This document shows positions 10,153 to 21,374 of a stretch of DNA of 48,701 nt, in pieces. The stretch comes from Reticulitermes lucifugus (taxonomy: Eukaryota; Arthropoda; Insecta; Blattodea; Rhinotermitidae): assembly GCA_026260175.1 (NCBI GenBank), contig JAKCWW010002403.1, positions 1 to 48,701 of the forward strand. The letters are read 5' to 3'. Position 1 is the stretch's first letter. Every line of letters begins with the position of its first letter. A program made the translations under genes and the position numbers. The notes under the pieces were generated by a model. The model did not search any database. It was not told the DNA's origin and saw nothing but the letters and a program-made list of their open reading frames with translations.

Positions 10153-10451
10153 TCAATACAAAAGGAATATACAATATTAATACATTAATCTCACGTGTAC
10201 AATGTTAAAATATAAGCTATATAGAATAGCAGCTATAAATACAATCATATATAATTCTATTGTGTGCTTATGTTTGTGTACACAAATGATCGCAATCATA
10301 ATGCACGGAATAAAAAATATTAATTTTTTTATTTATGTGTTCAACTCTGCCTTAAGAAAAGGGGAAAGGGAACTTCATTTCCTTATTTACCTGAAGAAAG
10401 GTTCATTATAAATCTCATGGCTATTGCTTTATAACTATCCTTTCCTAAATT

Positions 10452-10708
10452 TTTGTACCATGGCTCGACAGCCCTAGTGGACATAAGCCTCCTCACTGTT
10501 GGGGTTTGAAGATCACACTAAGTTGGACACACACGCTCGGTATGACTCCTGAAGACGAGTGATCAGCCCGACGCAGATACCTCTACCTGACAACACACAA
10601 CTCATAAGAGACAGACATCCGTGCCCCCAGCAGGATTCGAACCCGTAATCCCAGCGAGCGAGCGGCCGCAGACCCAAGAATTAGACGGCGCGGCCACTGG
10701 GATAGGCT
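10452..10708 (-). mobile_element. tRNA-derived SINE, family C
   Basis: On the minus strand the head near 10708-10625 has a tRNA-like layout: an A box around CCCAGTGGCCGCGCCGTC and a consensus B box GGGTTCGAATCC, followed by CTGCTGGGGGCACGGATG. The rest, to about 10452, is GC-rich body that differs from families A and B. It is a single copy in this window. Confidence 0.65.
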
Positions 10709-10950
10709 TTTGTATATTTTAGGCAGCATAAATTCCTACTGCAGTAATTAGGTTATTCACAGGTGGCCTAATTTACAACATTTCGTACAACACTGCGATT
10801 ACAAGAAGTCCACATTGGATGAAGGCCGGCTAAAGAAATTTAAGGTCGTACGTCTATATGATTCCAAAGATGTCCATTACTTTCTGTCTTTTTTCAGACT
10901 CTACAAGAAAGCATGTGGACATTACCTTGATGTGAGAAACCATAGCCAAA

Positions 10951-11195
10951 CGGGATAGCTCAAATGGTCTAGTGGCTGGCTACGGGATAAACAACAGAGA
11001 AATGGGATTTCGATTCCCCGAAGATGTAAGAGACTGTTCTCTTATTCACAACGCCCAGATCCGGACTGGGGACCGCCCAGCATCCTATTCAATAGCTTCC
11101 ACGACAGCAAAGCAGCCGGTGCGTGAAGGTGACCACTCACCTCTATTCAGTGTCGAGGTTAAAGACGAGAAGACCTATACCTCCACTCCCGCAAT
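10951..11195 (+). mobile_element. SINE family A
   Basis: The head CGGGATAGCTCAAATGGTCT gives an A-box region, and GGATTTCGATTCCC at about 11005 is a degenerate B box. The body has CCGGACTGGGGACCGCCCAG and the tail has AGGTTAAAGACGAGAAGACC with CTATACCTCCACTCCC, as in the copy at 390. It abuts a palindromic element at 11201. A 139-codon open frame spans both elements and is fortuitous. Confidence 0.7.
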
Positions 11196-11200
11196 TAAAT

Positions 11201-11420
11201 TCATAAATCATCTTCGCTTTCCTGGGATGTTACGAGGCGTAGATTGCCTGTTAGTTATCGACGTTTCGGGACAACCTGGAGGTCCCATCTCCAAGGGTCA
11301 AGCAGCCCAAGAAGACTGCTTGACCCTTGGTGATGAGGCTGATTGTTCTTCCCGAAGCGTGGGTAACTATCTACCAATCTACGTTGCGTAACATCCCAGA
11401 AGAGCGAATTTCTCATTTAC
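11201..11420. mobile_element. Palindromic (foldback) element, family E, copy 1
   Basis: Arms of about 105 bp (11201-11305 and 11316-11420) are imperfect reverse complements around a 10-nt loop. The inner 15 bp, CCAAGGGTCAAGCAG, pair perfectly. Shared landmarks with copy 2 are GACGTTTCGGGA, CTGGGATGTTACG and TCTTCTGGGATG near the outer ends. The minus strand of the left arm reads GGAGAT, then GGGAC...GTCCC, then GAAACGTCG, which resembles a degenerate hammerhead core. Confidence 0.75.
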
Positions 11421-11789
11421 ACCGCAGAGGAAGCCTGAACTCACGCAAACACAACACTTTTTTTCCTTTTCGATGACAAAAAACTTATTCCATTATCAAC
11501 GCATTTTTTTCCTGATAAATCCATGCGCGCAGCCGAATTAATAAGAGGCTTAGCAATGTTAATCTCCTTACCTAAAAATGGTTCGTATGGAACAGAGCAG
11601 AGACCAAGTCCGTTGGACTGCAATCATATAGAATAAGTTATTCATTTCCACGACAAGCATGTGTCGGTGTATTACTGACTTTAACCTCCCCAGGTACAGT
11701 TTGAACTTCCGGGTACAGAGATTTCATTTATTTCCGTGATATATATAGAACAAAGGAGTAATTTCTAATGACACTTCTTTACTAAGTCC

Positions 11790-12185
11790 CTAGGATAGTG
11801 TCGTTCTTGAGAAGCTAACAGTTACTCAGTCAAGAAATTCCCCGTGTTCTTCGGAAACCAAACGTTCATTGCCGCGTTCATAAGATCCCGCTACTTGTCT
11901 CTATCCTTAGCCGGGTTAATCCAATCCATGCCTTCCAGTCTGCTTCCTTAATATTCATTTTGATATTATCATCCCGTCTAAGTATAGATCTTCCATGTGC
12001 TCTTTCTTTCAGTGTTTTCCACCAAAACCTTAAAAGCATTTTCATTCTTCACCATACGTGCCACAAGCTCCTCCCATCCCATCCTTAATAATATGATCAC
12101 ATAAAGAGAATTTGGTGGGGAATGCAAGTCATCAAGCTGCTCAATGCGCAATTTTGTCCCAGTCTCATTTTATTTCCTCCTTACT
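11790..12185 (-). pseudogene. LINE (non-LTR retrotransposon) 3' relic, C-terminal RT ORF tail
   Basis: On the minus strand, after frame shifts, one reads LDDLHSPPN, EELVARMVKNENAFKVLVE and MDWINPAKDRDK, ending in NAAMNVWFPKN and then GNFLTE. These align in order with the well-kept relic at 34270 (LNDLYSSQN, WVGHVLRMG, GAYRLLVG, MDWIDLTQSR, NAAMNLRVL). Several stops and frameshifts are present and the 5' part is missing. This is a dead-on-arrival truncated insertion. Confidence 0.7.
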
Positions 12186-13529
12186 AGGTTGAAGCCGACA
12201 TAATTACTTATTCTTTGAAAGAGCACAATTAATTTGTCAAGACAGAAGTCCACTTGTATATTACGCCGTGCAGTCTCGTATATAGCTCCTCTAAGTTACC
12301 GGTACCTCTCTATCAAACTGTACGACTTCACGTTTCAGAAGTTCGTAATCTTGATTTTTTCAGCTGTTAAACCTCAAATCTCACAATTTCCTGTTGCTTT
12401 ACATTTCAATTTCTGGCTATAGGCTAAATGATTATCTATTAGATCAAAACAGACACAGTAAGTTGCTATATTGTAAAATTTTTAAACATGGCGATGATGC
12501 GAAAGCTATTTTAAATTGCATAATTACGTAATTATTAATGACAAGTTTCTCATTGTCTCTACATAGAAAGTGGGCACAATCGGCACTTACAAGACTTCTT
12601 GCTATATCACAGCACTTGTTTATTAAAACATGTAACAAAATGAGTCATAAAAAGCTCATAGAGTTATATCACGTACTTTATACGTGTATACTTTCCCCTT
12701 TTATCAAGTTACGGCACTTCGTTCTGCAACACATGTTGTAAGTTCCTGGAAAAAGTAGACGAGTATAGCTGTTAAAACACATTTACTCGAGAACACTTAA
12801 CGTAATTGGGAGACCGAAATTAAATTTTAACCACTGATACATTTCCGCTCATTTATCGAAAAAGATAGAGGGTATTAATCACTGTTCATAATGTGTCTGA
12901 ATATTAAATGAATACAAAACAAGAGATATGTGTGACAGAACAAATTTAAAACTGCATTCCAACTTCCTGAATATACTCGTATTAATTTCATTTCGTATTG
13001 AAAATATCAAATAAAATCCCCCAAAATAAAAGCTCTTTTACTGCAGAACTACTTTGAAAACTCGCAATTACGTTGCATTAAGCGTTCAGATCTGAGCTCT
13101 CGTATCAATATCAATAATTAGAGAAGAAAAGATGCATGTAGCAAATAGCTTAAAATTTATACAAATTAAGCCAATTAGAGTCGAAATTTTTTTAGTGTGT
13201 CTGCTTTCCATTATGTTGAAAGAAGCGAACGACCTGTAATCATTCTTATTGCCAAACAAAGTAATTTTCTGTATGCAGTATGTAGAAGTCGATTCAAGCA
13301 TACTGAACTGGGAACTAACTAAGCCTAATTGTACGAAGAGAAAAATTTGAAGGCAACAATAAACAATATTGAGTGAATGCCTAAGAAGCAGTAGTCTTAG
13401 TAAAACCATTGTTTCATTCTAAGCTTCTACACTTGCATTTGTGTCTTACTTAACGACGTTACCAATGCTCTATTTATAACCTATTACACTGAAGACGAAA
13501 GATGAATGAATAAGTGAATATGAAGCATT

Positions 13530-13687
13530 TGTGGGCTGATACTGATAAGGGAGGACTGTAATACTTGGAGAAAAATAAGTCCCAATTCCAAGTTGTCCGC
13601 CGCAAATTCCACACTGACAGGCGTAGGTTTTGAACAAGGCCTTTGCTCCGAGAAGCTGGCGGCTAACCGTCTGAGCCATGGAACGGT
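13530..13687 (-). mobile_element. SINE family B, copy 3
   Basis: The plus strand shows CCCAATTCCAAGTTGTCCGC and CGGCTAACCGTCTGAGCCATGG. The latter is the complement of the A-box region CCATGGCTCAGACGGTTAG, nearly identical to the copy at 1039. The B box is mutated (GTTTTGAACAAGG on the plus strand). Confidence 0.65.
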
Positions 13688-13951
13688 CCCTGGATCTCAA
13701 AGAACGCGAATACTGAAAGGTTTCACACCGGTTTTATCTGCAGTGCACTTGGTCCCACCGCACTGCGTGAAGATATCAACAGTTTTGCTAATTTCTCCTC
13801 CCTTAATAGGAAGCTATAGGATATGTAACCGGTTCCAAACCCGTTAGAAAAGTTTTATCATCCTTTGTCGGTCACACTAGACCTCCCGAATCCTCTAGTT
13901 TCCTGCTGTAAAATGCGTTTTATATTACATATTAAACTGAACTCTTCTGTA

Positions 13952-14165
13952 AATGAGGCTTTCGCTCTTCTGAGACGCTACGCAGCGTTGATAGATAGTT
14001 AGTTGCCGACGTTTCGGGAAAACCTGTCGGTCTCATATTCAAGGATAAAGCAGCCCAAGAAGGTCTTTGACCCTTGAATATAGGACCGATACGTTGTCCC
14101 GAAACGTCGGTAACTAACTACCAATCGACGCTGCGTAACATCCCAGAAGAGCTAAGATCTCATTA
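13952..14165. mobile_element. Palindromic (foldback) element, family E, copy 2
   Basis: Arms of about 93 bp (13952-14045 and 14073-14165) are inverted at roughly 85% identity. Both arms hold CTACGCAGCG/TTACGCAGCG, TAGTTAGTTGCCGACG/TAGTTAGTTACCGACG and CGTTTCGGGA. The centre, AAAGCAGCCCAAGAAGG, matches the loop of copy 1 at 11306. On the plus strand the right arm reads GGAC...GTCC then CGAAACGTCGG. Confidence 0.75.
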
Positions 14166-14429
14166 GTGAAAAATAATTAGTAAAGGAGAATTCATAAACA
14201 ATGTAGAATTGCCTTCAAATTTCTTTGCACCATTTTTATACTGTCTTCACGACCAAACGTACACGGTGTATCTTCTAAACTATATACAGTACATTTTTTA
14301 TATTACGGTTATTTTGTAAAGATTACAAGCATATTATGAAATAAGAGTATTTGTGTAATACTATTTCTAAGATCACCTCGTACTATAATTAAATAACAGT
14401 TGCACAGTAGCGGTACAGAAGTCACATTC

Positions 14430-14740
14430 CTCAGTATACTAAGTAAGGGCTAGACGACCTGGCAATCGAGGTTCAAATCCCGGCAGAAGCAACAGACTTT
14501 GTCTTCTCCTAAATGTCCAGACTGTCTCTGGGACATATCCAGTCCCCTATTCAATGCTCAATGGGAGCTCTTTCCTCGGGGTTAAAGGGGCTGGGGCGTA
14601 AATCCGACCATTCGCCTCCATCCCGCACCGAGTTTAAAAATGCATGGAGCTATACTTCTAGTCCCCTCATATTTCATTGTGGCGTACATACCTACAATTT
14701 TACCTCTACTTTACCTTCGCATCAAATACATAAACAATAT
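14430..14740 (+). mobile_element. SINE family A
   Basis: The B box GAGGTTCAAATCCCGG is at about 14468-14483, but the A box is eroded. The body has GTCCAGACTGTCTCTGGGAC and the tail has GGGGTTAAAGGGGCTGGGGCG, CATGGAGCTATACTTCTAG and, at the end, TTTACCTCTACTTTACC. It shares its 3' variant with the truncated copies at 38228 and 38700. Confidence 0.7.
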
Positions 14741-14879
14741 TGAGTGTGAAGACGGTTTAAGAAGTATATGTTTTAAATACATAAGATGTAAAAATATAAT
14801 TATTCAGTGCGAGATTTAACAGTTAAAAGGAGATCCGAAATATTTTTATAGCTGCCTAGATTTCTGAAGTGTACGAGTA

Positions 14880-15165
14880 CTATGTCCTTTCCAGTACTGT
14901 CTACCCGGTGGACCTTTACTACATCGGAGGAGTCGTGTTGTAGGTAGACTCGCTCTCAGCTTCCGTTCTCATGAGACCAATAGCAGTGCCAGTGAAGTGA
15001 CTAATTAAACTCGTAACCAATGTGTCTCAAGGGACACACCGCCGCTGCTGCCGCCGCCTTTCCTTGCATCTCGGAGACTCTCCTGCCTCCAGTATCCTAC
15101 CGAAGCTAATGGCTTCTTGGTTGGATTTTTCCTCGAGCCGATGGCAGTCATAGTTACCTAAGGTA
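14880..15165. other. Locally GC/CpG-richer segment, unassigned
   Basis: This is a rise in GC against an AT-rich background, with a GCC/CTG trinucleotide run (15040-15058). No long open frame, SINE box or inverted repeat was found. It could be a promoter-proximal or untranslated exon segment, or an old repeat. Nothing decides between these. Confidence 0.3.
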
Positions 15166-15335
15166 ACACGTAAATAAGAGCACGGATGCAGAAAGAAGAG
15201 GGGAAGAAAAAGTCTAAACGACTTTAGAAGTGCTTACTTTATGTGGTAAACCACTAATTTCACCGAGTCATCCAATCTCACTTCAATATATTTTTCTACA
15301 AGAATATCTTGCTAAGGAAAGAGAGAAGATTGAGG

Positions 15336-15725
15336 ATATGTAAGATTAGGTTACTGAGTGTGGAAGGGACAGAGAACTGGAAAATACTGCATAATGAGCA
15401 TCTTCACAATTTGAACTGCTCACCAAATATTACTACACAGTTATAGCGACGAAAGATGAGATTAGAGACGCTTATAGAGCACTTATGGCGAGAGGAAAAG
15501 TGCAAAGTTTTAGTTATTAATCCCAAAGAAAAGCCACTTCAAAGATATGTATATACTTATGTGGAAAATATCGAAATGGGTCCTAAAGAAGTAGAATGTG
15601 AGGCTTTGGACTGGATTTATTTAAGGTATGAGAGGGATTGAAGGCGGGGTCTTATGGACAAGGTATTAAATCTGTGGGTTCCTTACAGGCAGGAGGTTTA
15701 TACAGTAACTATGCAACTATTAGCT
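15336..15725 (+). pseudogene. LINE relic, RT C-terminal tail (plus strand)
   Basis: The frame through 15456 reads LLSVEGTENWKILHNEHLHN, a stop at 15444, then RRKMR and, after divergent residues, NPKEKPLQR, VENIEMGPKEVECEALDW and YERD with a stop at 15639. After a shift, LMDKVLNLWVPYRQ follows. The order matches the LINE tail at 34270 (EWKRLHNEEL, SRRSRW, RPEGKRPLG, EDNIKIDL, MDWIDL, AAMNLRVL). The retained 61-codon open frame is therefore a decayed fragment, not a gene. Confidence 0.7.
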
Positions 15726-17462
15726 TTTCAGTAGTCAGTCCACTGATCGAAAGTACGTGATACCTCCTTCTGTCAGTAAATAAATGAGTAGACACTTCCC
15801 TAGCCACTTACATGTTAAAGAATTTTCAACATCTGTGCGAATATTAAACGCTCGAGGAGAACTCTGCTGCATGGAGATATTTACACAAAGAGCGATGAAC
15901 CCTACAAGCCACACGGTTGGACACCAACTATTAATATCGTCTGTATTCTTATGTCCCTTAGCTTCGTAATTACTGTCACGGTGTGAATTCGATCGTGGCC
16001 TACTTCAAGACTGATTTAAATTTAAAAACATTATCGTCACCTTCTTAATGAAAATGACTGAAAAATTAATTTACTTGCATTAAGATATGATAGTTGTGCA
16101 ATATGTAGGCTAAATATATAGGCCTACGTAAGCGGAAAATTAACATCAATTTGAAGCCATAAGCAAACCAACAGCAAATCGTTTCAGAAAAAGGGTGCCT
16201 TTGCTCATCCACATTTCTCCTTTCCTTACTCCCTCCTGTCCTCCTTTTCTCTTTGGTCTTATCCTTTTTTACTCAATTTCTTTCCATATCACTTTCTTTC
16301 CTTTTACGTTCCTATATTCATGCCTTCATATTCTATGCATAATAAAATATTATAATGTTATTTCTATGGTGAAGATGTCGCTTATATTTCATACATGTGT
16401 AGTAACTAATACTAAATCTATTTCTAAACCAATTCATGCACAATTAGGTGAATTATAAGAAGCAGAAATTAAAATACCCCTACTATATTTAAGAATGGAA
16501 TTTTACATGATGTGTGTCCCATCTCATATTGAAAGCCATATATTTATTAACCCCATAATTGTAGTTCTCATGGAAACAGTTTCAGAAAGCAGTATTTCAT
16601 ATCCAATTTTTCATTTCATTACGTTTTTTAAAGACACATGAACAAATATTGTCGAAGTACTTGTTCCTCTATTTGTTGCAACTTTATATTTAAGATTATT
16701 AAATTTAACAAAAATATCAATGGAATCGAAAGTGAGATGACCTCGGGCTGGTTTCTAATCTGGGTTATTTAAAAACAGGAAGAAATTTAAGGGTGTGTTG
16801 AGGGTGCATGTGGAGGATATAAGGAAACAAACCTATTCAGTATTTGGTACAAATTGTGACTGCGCTTGAATTACCGTCGCATCCCACAAATTATACCAAG
16901 AGGTGAATGGCAGAAAGTAATTTCTTCTGTGATGTACTACGTATCTGTTCCGAATGAAGCTTATAAATCTTACTGAAAAAGATTTATGATTTATTAACTG
17001 AAAATCTTACTTTATGTCTATTAAGAAAAGAGGTTTAAGATGTGATATACTGAAAGCGTTTAAAATGAAGCTAATCTTACTTCACAGTACTACTAAACAC
17101 CCACCTTTAAATACTGAGAACAATGTCAGTGACGCTCGTTGGTGCTTCGGGCAAAGTTCGAACTTCATTCCTTTCCACTATAAATCAAATTGAGTACCAC
17201 TGAGAATCGAATGGTGTATCTTCCGAATGCAAGATAGAATGGGATTCGCTGTGACAACTACACCGATTTGTTTAACTAATTGGAGCGCGGTCTTGTCACG
17301 TGATATAAATTAGTGGAATTTTAATTTGATCGAAACTTGAGTAAACACAGGGGAGCGATTGTGGTATTACAAATACAATATTATACTCTTCCTCAAAATT
17401 GTACACAGAAACGCATGTGTACACCATGTTAACAAAATGCAGAATATCCTAAATGTTACAGC

Positions 17463-17690
17463 AGGTGGTATATATAGTTACCACGAAATTTGAAAGGATA
17501 ACAACAAAAATTCCTGCACTTTGCCCACAAAGTGTATTTAGGTTCTGTAGGATTCTCATAAAAAGCAACAGTTACTTCCCTAGACAGCATTAACTCTTTG
17601 ATCTTGCAATTGTGCCCCAGCTTGCGAAATCTGAGGTCTTGACAGGAGAATTTGGACATAGCATTACACGTGACGGACAAGATATCCTTG
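17463..17690 (+). repeat. Dispersed repeat, copy 1 of 3
   Basis: It shares ordered blocks with 32395 and 46845: a TTACCAC start, TTGCCCACAAAGTGTATTTA (TTCTGTCCACAGAGTGTATT at 32436), then GTAGGATTCTCATAAAAAGC and a CAGCATTAACTCTTTG block. Class unknown; no terminal repeats or coding capacity could be defined. Confidence 0.55.
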
Positions 17691-17784
17691 CTAAAGTCGT
17701 GTGAGAAAATCTTTAGGCACTACTTAAATTTGACGATCTATTTATAGATATTAACAAAATAAAGCACTAAATAATGTGCTTCAG

Positions 17785-17965
17785 GCAGTGACTCTTCTGT
17801 TTTATAATTGGGAGGTGCCTGTTTCAAATCTCGTCTGGAGCACTGACTATTCTTTCTTTGGTTTTACGTAATTTACTCCAGTCCTTCCATGCTAAGTCCT
17901 GGAGAGTGCTTGTAATTAGGCCGTGATGCTTCCTTCAGCACGACGGTTAATCCATCCTTCAAGCC
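17785..17965 (+). mobile_element. tRNA-like SINE, diverged
   Basis: A B-box-like CTGTTTCAAATCTCG lies at about 17820, preceded by TCAGGCAGTGACTCTTCTG at A-box distance. Downstream, TTAGGCCGTGATGCTTCCTT resembles a body block common in insect SINEs (GGCCACGACCGCTTCCTT type), also seen at 22375. The copy is old. Confidence 0.45.
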
Positions 17966-18025
17966 AATCACTCGACGACATACACTGTGAAATAATGACA
18001 ATGTATTTTTCTATTTTCACCGATG

Positions 18026-18118
18026 TTCAAAAACAAGCACTACTTTCGGAAGCTACCTGTGCCGCGGGAAGGAAGGACGGAAGTAGGTAGCTTCAGAAAG
18101 GTAGTGTTTGTTTTTGAA
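18026..18118. repeat. Inverted-repeat hairpin element (MITE-like)
   Basis: TTCAAAAACAAGCACTAC...GAAGCTACCT (18026-18058) is inverted as AGGTAGCTTC...GTAGTGTTTGTTTTTGAA (18085-18118), with one indel and a few mismatches over about 33 bp. The loop is a 26-bp GC/purine-rich segment. It could be a short foldback transposon. Target duplications were not identified. Confidence 0.7.
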
Positions 18119-18712
18119 TATGGAAAAAGACCCTGTGAATGTCAGTGATATTACTCATGTACAACCATTGTCAAAAATGTATATTTCAGAATAAAAATGT
18201 CCTTACTCAAACAAAAAATAAATAAATAAAGAAAAAAGTGCCAAGATTTGAACTTCATTTAAGTTTCTTAGGATAAGGCCTTTCGTTTGTATGGGGATGA
18301 TCCTTCAGGGACCATCAGGGCATACATTTTTTGACCAGGTTATTAAACAACATTTCAAGCAAGACTCGATGTTATGAACTTAGCAAATTAAAAATATTTC
18401 TTTGTTAAATGGCATACAGTGTTTTGATTATAAGCTTATGTTCAATACATTTAATCGTGTAGAGTTCCACTGTAGCTATAAGCGTGGAAGTGTGTTAAAC
18501 CAGTTTCCTGGTTCGTTGCCGCTAGGGTATACGTCCGCACTTACCAATTGTCACATTCCGCGATCTATACACCGCTTGCTGTATGCAAGTTAACCTCCGT
18601 AACGCAGACCTTTGTTTTGCTGTTAAATCGGGCACAACATATAGTTACTTGTTAAGTGAATGTACAATTGCATGTTAAGCCAAGTCCAAACTGCTGAGTA
18701 GCAAGAAGGCAA

Positions 18713-18998
18713 GAATAACTCAGTCGGTATAGCGACTAGTCTAAGAGCTGAACGACCGAGGAAACGTAGTTCAATTCCGACCAAGGTCAAAGTGAGTTTT
18801 TCTTCTCCAAGAGTCCAGACTAGCTCTGGGGTCCACCCAACTTCAGATTCTATGGTTACAGGGGAATTTTCTCAGCGCTAAAGCGCCCGGAGCGTGATGC
18901 TGACCGCTCATTTCAATCTAGGGTCGAGGATAATGTACCCACTCCGACAGCTACCTTCATGGCATGCCCAGGAACAACTTTGCCTCTACTTTTCCTGT
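18713..18998 (+). mobile_element. SINE family A
   Basis: The A box TAACTCAGTCGGTATAGCGA is close to that of the copy at 390, and the B box is GTAGTTCAATTCCGACC. The body has GTCCAGACTAGCTCTGGGGT and CCACCCAACTTC, and the tail has TTGCCTCTACTTTTCC. Near full length, with scattered changes. Confidence 0.75.
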
Positions 18999-18999
18999 G

Positions 19000-21000
19000 A
19001 TAATTGAGTAGCGATCTTGTCCTGTCAGATAATGTAAATACTGTCACTGCGTTAGACTTTTACTATAGTTTCATACACGCCTACAGCAGACGACAATTAA
19101 CAATTTCTGAACGGTTTGTTGAGTGTTTATTTTTTTGTATTGGTAATAATTAGGCTAGTAAAAGTTAAATGAATCAACGACTTTCTCAAACTATGCTATT
19201 AAATCAGGTTACACAGCGTTTTCATCTCCTATATACATATATATACATACATATATATATATAGTTCAGCAATATTTGAGTTCTTATACATGCTCAGAAC
19301 CTGACACATGTTTTTCTTCTCAAGAAAAATAGACAAATATGCTAAATAAATATTTGCTGCACACAGGACACAGTATTCCTGAATTCGTGGAAAGGGAATA
19401 TTTAATAATAAGATTTACAAGTTTAAAATAATTTCGAGTTCTCAACATAAACTCAAAGTCTGTGACATTCTCAACAGTGCATCGCGTAAAGTTCGTAAAA
19501 ATTTTCGATTCTTTCCAAACTAGTGAGTCCCTCCTCAGGGCCCATGGGATGTCGAGATAGAGTTAACGTGTAAGTGTAATAAAAGAGAAGGAGTTTTCTT
19601 TGGTCAGACCGGTGTTAACATGATTCTGAAGTCTTTCACTTCGACCATTACAACAAATGAACCCATGCCTCCGAAACGTCTGCAAAATTAATTAATTCTC
19701 CATGGTGCAAATCCAGAATAATACACAATATCAAGACTGCGTTAAAAGAGAAACTTAATTCTAATGTAAGTTAAATCGTTTATGTGGCAGCCAAGGTGCC
19801 ACTTCTCTCCACATAAAGAACGTTACATGCACTTATGTTCTTAACAACATACCTTCGTACAGTAGGTTTCTTTTCGCAAAATCTCAATCAGGTGGGCATG
19901 TCGGACACTCCCCACTCCAGGTCGGGCCGCCTGACCAATAACACGTAAATTTTCTCCATATTGTCTAGAAAACTCATCGTGTAATTAACGCGAATGGCTA
20001 CAGTAATATACCACTTACTGCTGTCACACAGAAAATGGTAAAAACATAATTTTCGCAGTAACTGTTCTGTGTGTAGCTCAGTATGGGTGGGAAAATTTAT
20101 GTCACATAGAGGGAAGAATATAAAGTGCTGCTAAGGAGAACAACTTGACCAAAGAGCGATAGGATGAAGAAAATATCATAAGGAGGAGCATAATTTTGTA
20201 GGCCACTGCAAAAAGATATTACTAAAACATTAAAATCAAAGGGTATATGATGGGACAAAATTGTAAGATATCTGCATAGATGGGAGTGCAATATACAAAT
20301 AAACTTTAAAAAAAATGGGGTTAGTGAAATTACTTCTTGTAGCTAAGGATATCTAATAGGTCCTGAATCTTGTAAATACGGCAATGAACCTTTATATTCC
20401 ATAAAAGAGGGAATTTCATGCATAGCTGAAAAACTATCAGCGTCTTAAATATATTTTTAGTATTTAATCGTTTAAAAGTGTTTTGTTGTTCATGAAGTAA
20501 CTTGTGTACTTTATGTTTCTTTTTGTCCTTATATTAAATACAATGTGAAGAGCTTTTACCAGAGAAATTTACGGTGCTACTGGAAGTGGCAAACTACTCG
20601 CAGTGAAAAGCCTGACTATGCGATATGTGCGTATTTGTTGATACACAACAGAATTTTATCCTTCAAAACAACAATTTATACCCTACAAAAAAACATAAAC
20701 TTTAACTCAAGAGCCACATCAGTTTGTCCAAACAGCACAAGTAAAATTAAAATTAAACTTTTAAACTTGTTATTATGGGTCCCGAAAGTTACCTAAGATG
20801 TTAGCGGTAACAAACTTAACAAAAGTTGCAATGTGCAATAGAAATAACACGACAAAAGGCTTGAAACGATAAAATTCTGTTGTGATTTGCTTGCTCTTTT
20901 AATATCAGATGCCTCTAATTTATTTACCCAAATATATATATTGAGACTAAATTTGGCAGTTCACCCTCTAACCGCATTCAATAGATGACTTCACTGTAGA
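19000..21000. other. Unassigned 2 kb
   Basis: AT-rich, with an AT microsatellite. CCTCCGAAACGTCTGC at about 19670 resembles the GAAACGT block of hammerhead-like loci but lacks the upstream core. The segment 20060-20330 gives a broken frame with a weak resemblance to LINE sequence upstream of the RT tail. Confidence 0.35.
19225..19264. repeat. AT-rich (TATACA/TA)n microsatellite
   Basis: An alternating TATACATA and TATATA run. Similar short AT runs lie at 28776-28802 and 41125-41155. Confidence 0.8.
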
Positions 21001-21204
21001 GGCAGTAAGGCTGCTGCTTGTAATTAACCTAAAACCTTTAATTATCGCCTCGGGTAGCCGCTGAGCTCCAGCCGGAAGCTTGGGCTAAGTTTCAGGGCTG
21101 GGAATGAGAGGGTTGAAGACTGCACACATTCGTGCACTGCATTACACTCGCTTCATCTGCAGAACGGTCGGTAGAGCTCGCAGGAGATCTGAAGTAAATT
21201 ACAA

Positions 21205-21290
21205 ATGAGCTCAATGGAGCAGAGTCTTCCACAAGCTAGTAGTCGCTCAGCTAGTCAAGGAATTCCCATCCTTTTATGTAAACCGAAATT
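21205..21290 (-). pseudogene. LINE 3'-end fragment
   Basis: On the plus strand, CTCAATGGAGCAGAGTCTTC, GCTCAGCTAGTCAAGGAATT and TTATGTAAACCG parallel the 3' non-coding end of the LINE at 34270 (GGAGCAGAGTGCTTC, CAGCTAGTCAAGAAAT, TTACAGAACCCG). Only the extreme 3' end was inserted or survives. Confidence 0.6.
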
Positions 21291-21310
21291 CTGTTTCCGT
21301 TTTTATACAA

Positions 21311-21374
21311 GCTCGCAACTGGATACGATTTTGAGCCAACTAGACCCGATCTTGAGCTAGCTGAACCCGATTTT
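21311..21374. repeat. 21-22-bp degenerate tandem repeat, 3 units
   Basis: The units GCTCGCAACTGGATACGA.., GAGCCAACTAGACCCGAT.. and GAGCTAGCTGAACCCGAT.. each end in TT runs. It starts some 20 bp after a LINE 3' end. Confidence 0.7.

Noticed and set aside
10972-11391. A 139-codon open frame that might be a small gene.
   Set aside because: It spans the family A SINE and the palindromic element, both present elsewhere; the frame is fortuitous.
19655-19690. CCGAAACGTCTGC as a ribozyme relic.
   Set aside because: No CTGANGA-type core at the right distance upstream.
20060-20330. A LINE fragment upstream of the RT tail.
   Set aside because: Only a few residues agree and several stops intervene; not better than chance.
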